From DASQPR01 sp963836785 (lineage in GTDB: Bacteria; Actinomycetota; Actinomycetes; Mycobacteriales; Micromonosporaceae): a DNA stretch of 64,000 bases. The notes below the pieces were generated by a model. That model did not search any database. It saw only the letters and a list, made by a program, of their open reading frames with translations, and was not told the origin of the DNA. Numbering within the stretch: position 1 is the first letter of the stretch; each line of letters opens with the position of its first letter. A program made the position numbers and the translations under genes. Location: assembly GCA_963836785.1 (NCBI GenBank), contig CAWIKW010000005.1:310001-374000 (forward strand), given 5' to 3'. Shown here one piece after another: positions 60,265 to 64,000 of this stretch.

Positions 60265-61221
60265 CTACGGGTCGATCAGACGTACGTGGTCGCCCAGCCG
60301 TACGCGGCCGATGCGCACGGGCTGCGCGTACACGCCCGCACACGGCTGCTCGCCGAGGCCGGATAGCGGCACGATCCGGTGGTGGTCGGCCAGCACCCGC
60401 AGCGCCCGTACGTCGCGCGGCAGGGCGCCGTGGGCAAGCGTCGGTATGGCACAGCGCGGGGTTCGAGCGATCACTCGGAGCACGACCTCGTCGCCGAGGC
60501 CGATCCGCCGCCCGACCCATCCGTCCTCGACAAACGCACCGTTGTCGATCGCACCCTCGCCACCGGCGTCGTCGGGCCAGCCAAGGACGATGTTCGGCCG
60601 GTAACGGATCGCCAGCGCCTCGGGACCGAACTCGTCGACGCTGTCCCGCCCATCCGGCCGAGCGGGCCGATCTCGACGCTCCTCATCAATCCGATTCGGG
60701 TCGGCGACCCGGCCGAGCCGATCGATCCGGCGCAGCGTCGCCGTCGTGACCAGGTGGATCGGCGCGAAGTCGAAGAACGTGCCGGCCGGCGCCATGCCGG
60801 CGAGGTGGCCGACGTCGACCGGCACATCGGCGTCGATGCCGTCGCGCAGCACGGCATCGGGCCGGGCTCGATCGAGCGAGGCGAGGGCCGGAGGCGTATC
60901 CACCAGCGTGACCGGCTGCCCGACGAGACGGGACAGCACCTCGTCCACGGCCGGGTCGGTCGACTCCACCGTGGTGCCGTCGGCCGCGGCGACCCGTACG
61001 CCGTCCCCGGTCGCCGTCGCCGTGAGCGTCAGCAGGTCACGCCACAGCCGTGGGTGCTTCGCACTGGCGATCTTGCCGGTCCCCGTGTGTACGAGCGCAT
61101 GTGTGCGGTCGCCGGCCAGACCCCGCGAACCGACCTCGCTGGTCGTCAAGGACTCGCCGAGCATCGACTTCACCGGGTAGCGACGCAGGTCGATGATCTC
61201 GCAAATGCCGCAGTCGCCCAT
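60265..61221 (-). CDS. MOSC-domain protein (MOSC_N fused)
   Basis: MOSC proteins bind a molybdenum cofactor-linked sulfur and act in reductive detoxification or sulfur transfer. 318 residues: beta-barrel MOSC_N domain (about 1-120, 'LRRYPVKSMLGESLTTSEVGSRGLAGDRTHALV') and MOSC domain (about 150-318, 'FGPEALAIRYRPNIVLG', 'RCAIPTLAHGALPRD'); the conserved Cys of the fold is in 'TPRCAIPT'. It lies convergent to the GGDEF-EAL gene, 6 bp apart. Confidence 0.88.
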   Translation of the reverse strand: MGDCGICEIIDLRRYPVKSMLGESLTTSEVGSRGLAGDRTHALVHTGTGKIASAKHPRLWRDLLTLTATATGDGVRVAAADGTTVESTDPAVDEVLSRLVGQPVTLVDTPPALASLDRARPDAVLRDGIDADVPVDVGHLAGMAPAGTFFDFAPIHLVTTATLRRIDRLGRVADPNRIDEERRDRPARPDGRDSVDEFGPEALAIRYRPNIVLGWPDDAGGEGAIDNGAFVEDGWVGRRIGLGDEVVLRVIARTPRCAIPTLAHGALPRDVRALRVLADHHRIVPLSGLGEQPCAGVYAQPVRIGRVRLGDHVRLIDP

Positions 61222-61319
61222 GATCAGCTACGGTGCCACACCGGCGCGGATCGTGTCCATGACCGCCGGGCCGGTCGGCCGGCGCGGGACCCGCCGGCCG
61301 TCGCTCGCGATGGTTGCGC

Positions 61320-61586
61320 TCAAACCGTCAATTCGGCCGGTACGGCGGCGAGCGCCTCCTGGATCGCACCGACGAGTTGGCGGGCCGACTCGGCGGTCAG
61401 CTCGAGTGCGATCCGTGCCGACGGTCCCTTCGACGGATCGGTGAGGTCGATGTTCAGCGTGTGGCCGGCCATCGCGTGCACCGGGTGGTCGAAATACACC
61501 GTCGCGTCGCTCACGTGCAGCCAATTACCGTTCGGTCCCTTGCCGCTACCGTCGACGGGCACGGCCACCGTTGTGTACGTACACAT
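61320..61586 (-). CDS. Small conserved protein (DUF6295-like)
   Basis: 88-residue soluble protein with the pattern 'MCTYTTVAVPVDGSGKGPNGNWLHVSDATVYFDHPVHAMAGHTLNIDL' at the start and 'GPSARIALELTAESARQLVGAIQEAL' at the end, which I associate with DUF6295. Function unknown. ATG follows GAAGGG. It starts 3 nt after the dienelactone hydrolase stop, so the two are one transcription unit. Confidence 0.75.
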   Translation of the reverse strand: MCTYTTVAVPVDGSGKGPNGNWLHVSDATVYFDHPVHAMAGHTLNIDLTDPSKGPSARIALELTAESARQLVGAIQEALAAVPAELTV

Positions 61587-61589
61587 GGC

Positions 61590-62330
61590 TCAGCCCTTCA
61601 AGTACTGGCCGTAGAAGGCCTCGATGCGCTCCCAGCCGTCGTTGGCCGCGGCGACCCGGTAGGACGGACGGTCCACCGCGAAGAACGCGTGGCCGGCGCC
61701 CTCGTACGAGTGGAACTCAAAGGTTTTGCCGTTGTCGGTCAGGATCTGACGGAGTTCGGCGACCTGTTCCGGGCTCGGATACTGGTCGTCGGCGCCGAAG
61801 AGCCCGAGTAGCGGTGTACGCAGGTTCGGCAGTTGGTCGACGAGGTTCTTCCGCATCGGAAAGGTCTCCGGTGGCGTACCGGTGACGAACGCGCCGTAGC
61901 AGTCGACCGCCGCGTCCAGATCCAGATTGCACGCCGCGAGAACCGACTGGCGACCACCGGAGCAGTATCCGATGACGCCGACCTTGCCGTTCGAGCTCGA
62001 CAGGGCACGAAGGTAGTCCGCGGCGCCGCTGACGTCACCGACCAGGCGCTCGTCCGGCACGCCGCCTTGGGCCCGCGCGGTCGCGGCGGCGTCATCAGGC
62101 GACGCGCCCGGAGCCTCGCGGAAGTACAGATTCGGGCAGATCGCGTCGTAGCCGAGCTCGGCGAAGCGCCGCGCGATCTCCTTCGTGGCTCGGTCGTAGC
62201 CGGGCATATGGTGGATCACGACCACACCGCCGCGTGGCCCATCGCCATCGGGACGGGCCACGTAGGCCTCGATCTGGTCGCCGTTCGCGCCGGCGATCTG
62301 CACCGTGTTTGCACTCAAAGAATCGCTCAT
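61590..62330 (-). CDS. Dienelactone hydrolase-family protein
   Basis: Alpha/beta hydrolase of the dienelactone hydrolase family. 246 residues: 'GVVVIHHMPGYDRATKEIARRFAELGYDAICPNLYFREAPG' (about 35-75), nucleophile elbow 'GVIGYCSGGRQSV' (about 117-129) with Cys, 'LGLFGADDQYPSPEQV' carrying the Asp, and 'YEGAGHAFFAVDRPSYR' carrying the His. The Cys-Asp-His triad is complete. Substrate unknown; most members are not true dienelactone hydrolases. Confidence 0.9.
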   Translation of the reverse strand: MSDSLSANTVQIAGANGDQIEAYVARPDGDGPRGGVVVIHHMPGYDRATKEIARRFAELGYDAICPNLYFREAPGASPDDAAATARAQGGVPDERLVGDVSGAADYLRALSSSNGKVGVIGYCSGGRQSVLAACNLDLDAAVDCYGAFVTGTPPETFPMRKNLVDQLPNLRTPLLGLFGADDQYPSPEQVAELRQILTDNGKTFEFHSYEGAGHAFFAVDRPSYRVAAANDGWERIEAFYGQYLKG

Positions 62331-62579
62331 GACCTGATGAAATCACGGGCTCTCGCCGGCGACGGCGGCAGACCACCCTCGTCCCGCCTGGCTGGTCGGG
62401 GCATCGCGCGAGGCCGGCATTTACGTTGGTTGGCGACGCGGTCTGGCCGTGATCACCTGAGACGGCTGACGTACCAGGTCGTGCTGCAAAAGTATGACGA
62501 TTTCGCTATAGAACGCGTGCCGGTGGCCGTCGCGGGTAGATATCGGCCGGCGCATCCCGGGGTGTGCAAGAGTGGAATA
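62331..62579. other. Gap before the DUF255 gene
   Basis: About 250 bp with no gene. TATAGA at 62507-62512 is a possible -10 box for the gene that follows. Confidence 0.4.
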
Positions 62580-64000
62580 GTGAATCGGCTCGCCAGCGCC
62601 ACATCGCCGTATCTGCTGCAGCACGCCGACAACCCGGTCGACTGGTGGCCCTGGTCACCGGAGGCGTTCGCGGAGGCGAAGCAGCGCGACGTACCCGTAT
62701 TGATCTCGGTTGGGTATGCGGCCTGCCACTGGTGCCATGTGATGGCGCACGAGTCGTTCGAGGACGCCGCCGTCGCGGATGAGATCAACACGAAGTTCGT
62801 GGCGATCAAGGTCGACCGCGAGGAGCGGCCCGACGTCGACGCCGTCTACATGACCGCGACCCAGGCGCTCACCGGTCAGGGCGGCTGGCCGATGACGGTC
62901 TTCGCGACCCCGGAGGGCCAGCCGTTCTTTGCCGGGACGTATTACCCGCGCGACGTGTTCACCCGGCTGCTTGACGCGGTCGGCACCGCGTGGCGGGACC
63001 AGCGCGACGCCGTGACCAAGCAGAGCACCCAGGTGGTCACTGCGATCGCGGCCGCTCAGCACATCGCCGCGGAGGGCGGTCATCTCGGCCCGGCCGCGCT
63101 CGACGCCGCGGCCGCGTCGCTGGCCGAGGAGTTCGACGAGGTGTACGGCGGATTCGGGGCCGCTCCGAAGTTCCCGCCTCATCTCGTGATGCTGTTCCTG
63201 CTGCGTCACCATCAGCGCACCGGCGACGCCCACTCGCTGGAGATGGTGCGTGCGACCGCCGAACAGATGGCTCGCGGCGGCATCTACGACCAACTCGCTG
63301 GCGGCTTCGCCCGCTACGCCGTGGACGGCACCTGGACCGTTCCGCACTTCGAGAAGATGCTGTACGACAACGCGATGCTGCTGCGCGTCTACACCGAGAT
63401 CTGGCGCCTGACCGGTGACGCGATGGCGGGCCGGGTCGCCGCGGAGACGGCCGAGTTCATCATCGAGGGTCTCGGCACGCCGGAGGGTGGCTTCGCCTCG
63501 GCCCTCGACGCCGACACCGCCGGGGTCGAGGGCGCCACGTACGTCTGGACACCGGCCGAGCTGCGCGACGTGTTGGGCGAGACCGGCGCGGCGTTCGCGG
63601 CCGACGTGTTCGGGGTGACGGAGCGCGGCACGTTCGAGCACGGCTCGTCGGTGCTCCGGCTCGCGCTCGACGTCGACGACGGGTCGTCCGAGTTGCGCGA
63701 GCGCTGGCGGGATACGCGGGACACGCTGCGGGAGGCGCGCGAGCGGAGGCCACAGCCGGGCCGCGACGACAAGGTCGTGGCCGAGTGGAACGGACTCGCG
63801 ATCACGGCGCTGGCCCACTTCGCCTCGGTCGCCGACGCGCTGGCCGCCGGCGATGTGACCGACGGCGTTGGCGGCGCGGCCCTCGATGACGGCGTCGACG
63901 TGTTCGACGCAGCCACAACAAGGCGTCCGGCCGAAGTGCTCGACGTGGCCGTACGGGCCGGGGAACTGCTACTGGGCACCCACCTCGTCGACGGCCGGCT
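62580..64000 (+). CDS. DUF255 thioredoxin-domain protein, 5' part
   Basis: Cut by the window edge. Starts with 'NRLASATSPYLLQHADNPVDWWPWSPEAFAEAKQRDVPVLISVGYAACHWCHVMAHESF', the DUF255 (YyaL/spermatogenesis-associated 20) signature; the 'CHWC' is the thioredoxin-like active site (about 43-46). After the thioredoxin-like domain (to about 170) comes an (alpha/alpha)6-barrel part with 'YGGFGAAPKFPPHLVMLFLLRHH' and 'HFEKMLYDNAMLLRVY', as in glycoside-hydrolase-like folds. 473 codons are visible without a stop. GTG 62580 fits the family start. In M. tuberculosis Rv1084 lies close to mca; here five kilobases separate them. Confidence 0.92.
   Translation, partial: MNRLASATSPYLLQHADNPVDWWPWSPEAFAEAKQRDVPVLISVGYAACHWCHVMAHESFEDAAVADEINTKFVAIKVDREERPDVDAVYMTATQALTGQGGWPMTVFATPEGQPFFAGTYYPRDVFTRLLDAVGTAWRDQRDAVTKQSTQVVTAIAAAQHIAAEGGHLGPAALDAAAASLAEEFDEVYGGFGAAPKFPPHLVMLFLLRHHQRTGDAHSLEMVRATAEQMARGGIYDQLAGGFARYAVDGTWTVPHFEKMLYDNAMLLRVYTEIWRLTGDAMAGRVAAETAEFIIEGLGTPEGGFASALDADTAGVEGATYVWTPAELRDVLGETGAAFAADVFGVTERGTFEHGSSVLRLALDVDDGSSELRERWRDTRDTLREARERRPQPGRDDKVVAEWNGLAITALAHFASVADALAAGDVTDGVGGAALDDGVDVFDAATTRRPAEVLDVAVRAGELLLGTHLVDGR

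Overview
The window is GC-rich chromosomal DNA from a member of the Actinomycetota (actinomycetes). The evidence is gene content: mycothiol-conjugate amidase (mca), an acyl-CoA carboxylase epsilon subunit (accE), GTP-type PEP carboxykinase, GlpX-type fructose-bisphosphatase, a PIN-PhoH protein, a short-chain cis-prenyltransferase, an Ada-AlkA fusion and SigE-family sigma factor. Several blocks keep the gene order I remember from Mycobacterium tuberculosis (maf/accE/accD/birA/PH-protein/GtrA; glpX/DUF4245/xseB/xseA/ispH/ychF; metB/greA/DUF4307/mca/small membrane protein/DUF255; alkA/ogt). They are shuffled and interrupted here, so it is a different lineage; I cannot name the genus. No rRNA, tRNA, CRISPR array, phage or intact insertion sequence was seen.

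Layout. 0-8.5 kb: end of an ABC-2 efflux system, O-methyltransferase, Maf, aldo/keto reductase, then accE-accD facing birA, a PH-domain membrane protein, MaoC and GtrA. 8.5-14.6 kb: pckG behind a 740-bp regulatory gap with a CRP-like site, a Z-prenyl diphosphate synthase, a 48-codon leaderless ORF coupled to phoH2, and a transglycosylase-like secreted protein. 14.6-24.3 kb: rhomboid, ferredoxin-NADP reductase, PfkB kinase plus DMT transporter, glpX, DUF4245 protein, exonuclease VII (xseAB), ispH, rmuC. 24.4-37.4 kb: Gly-rich membrane protein, heterodimeric ABC exporter, ogt/ada-alkA, acyl-CoA dehydrogenase-like protein, lpd, sigma factor plus membrane propeller protein, a streptomycin-kinase-like phosphotransferase. 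37.4-48.6 kb: Rieske protein, ychF, then a stretch (39.4-42.8 kb) with different codon use and a potassium-channel relic, two GNATs, a methyltransferase, DsbA-like protein tail to tail with NhaA, small membrane and secreted proteins, msrA. 48.6-64 kb: histidine phosphatase, pyrE, HIT protein, metB, amidase, threonine dehydratase with ACT, greA, DUF4307, mca, a GGDEF-EAL protein, MOSC, DUF6295, dienelactone hydrolase, and the 5' part of a DUF255 thioredoxin-like protein.

How it works together. Most genes are housekeeping: gluconeogenesis (pckG, glpX), malonyl/propionyl-CoA supply and biotin charging (accDE, birA), isoprenoids (ispH, uppS-like), alkylation repair (ogt, ada-alkA), sulfur amino acid and isoleucine entry (metB, ilvA), redox and mycothiol defence (mca, msrA, DUF255). 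Many start codons lie 6-8 nt after a TANNNT box with no Shine-Dalgarno, which indicates widespread leaderless transcription and helped choose starts. The intergenic space carries at least two families of repeats: tandem 37/38-bp arrays sharing one core 18 kb apart, and palindromes with GATCTTGG- or GATCTAGG-type ends. The most interesting single locus is the tiny leaderless ORF that overlaps phoH2 by 4 nt.
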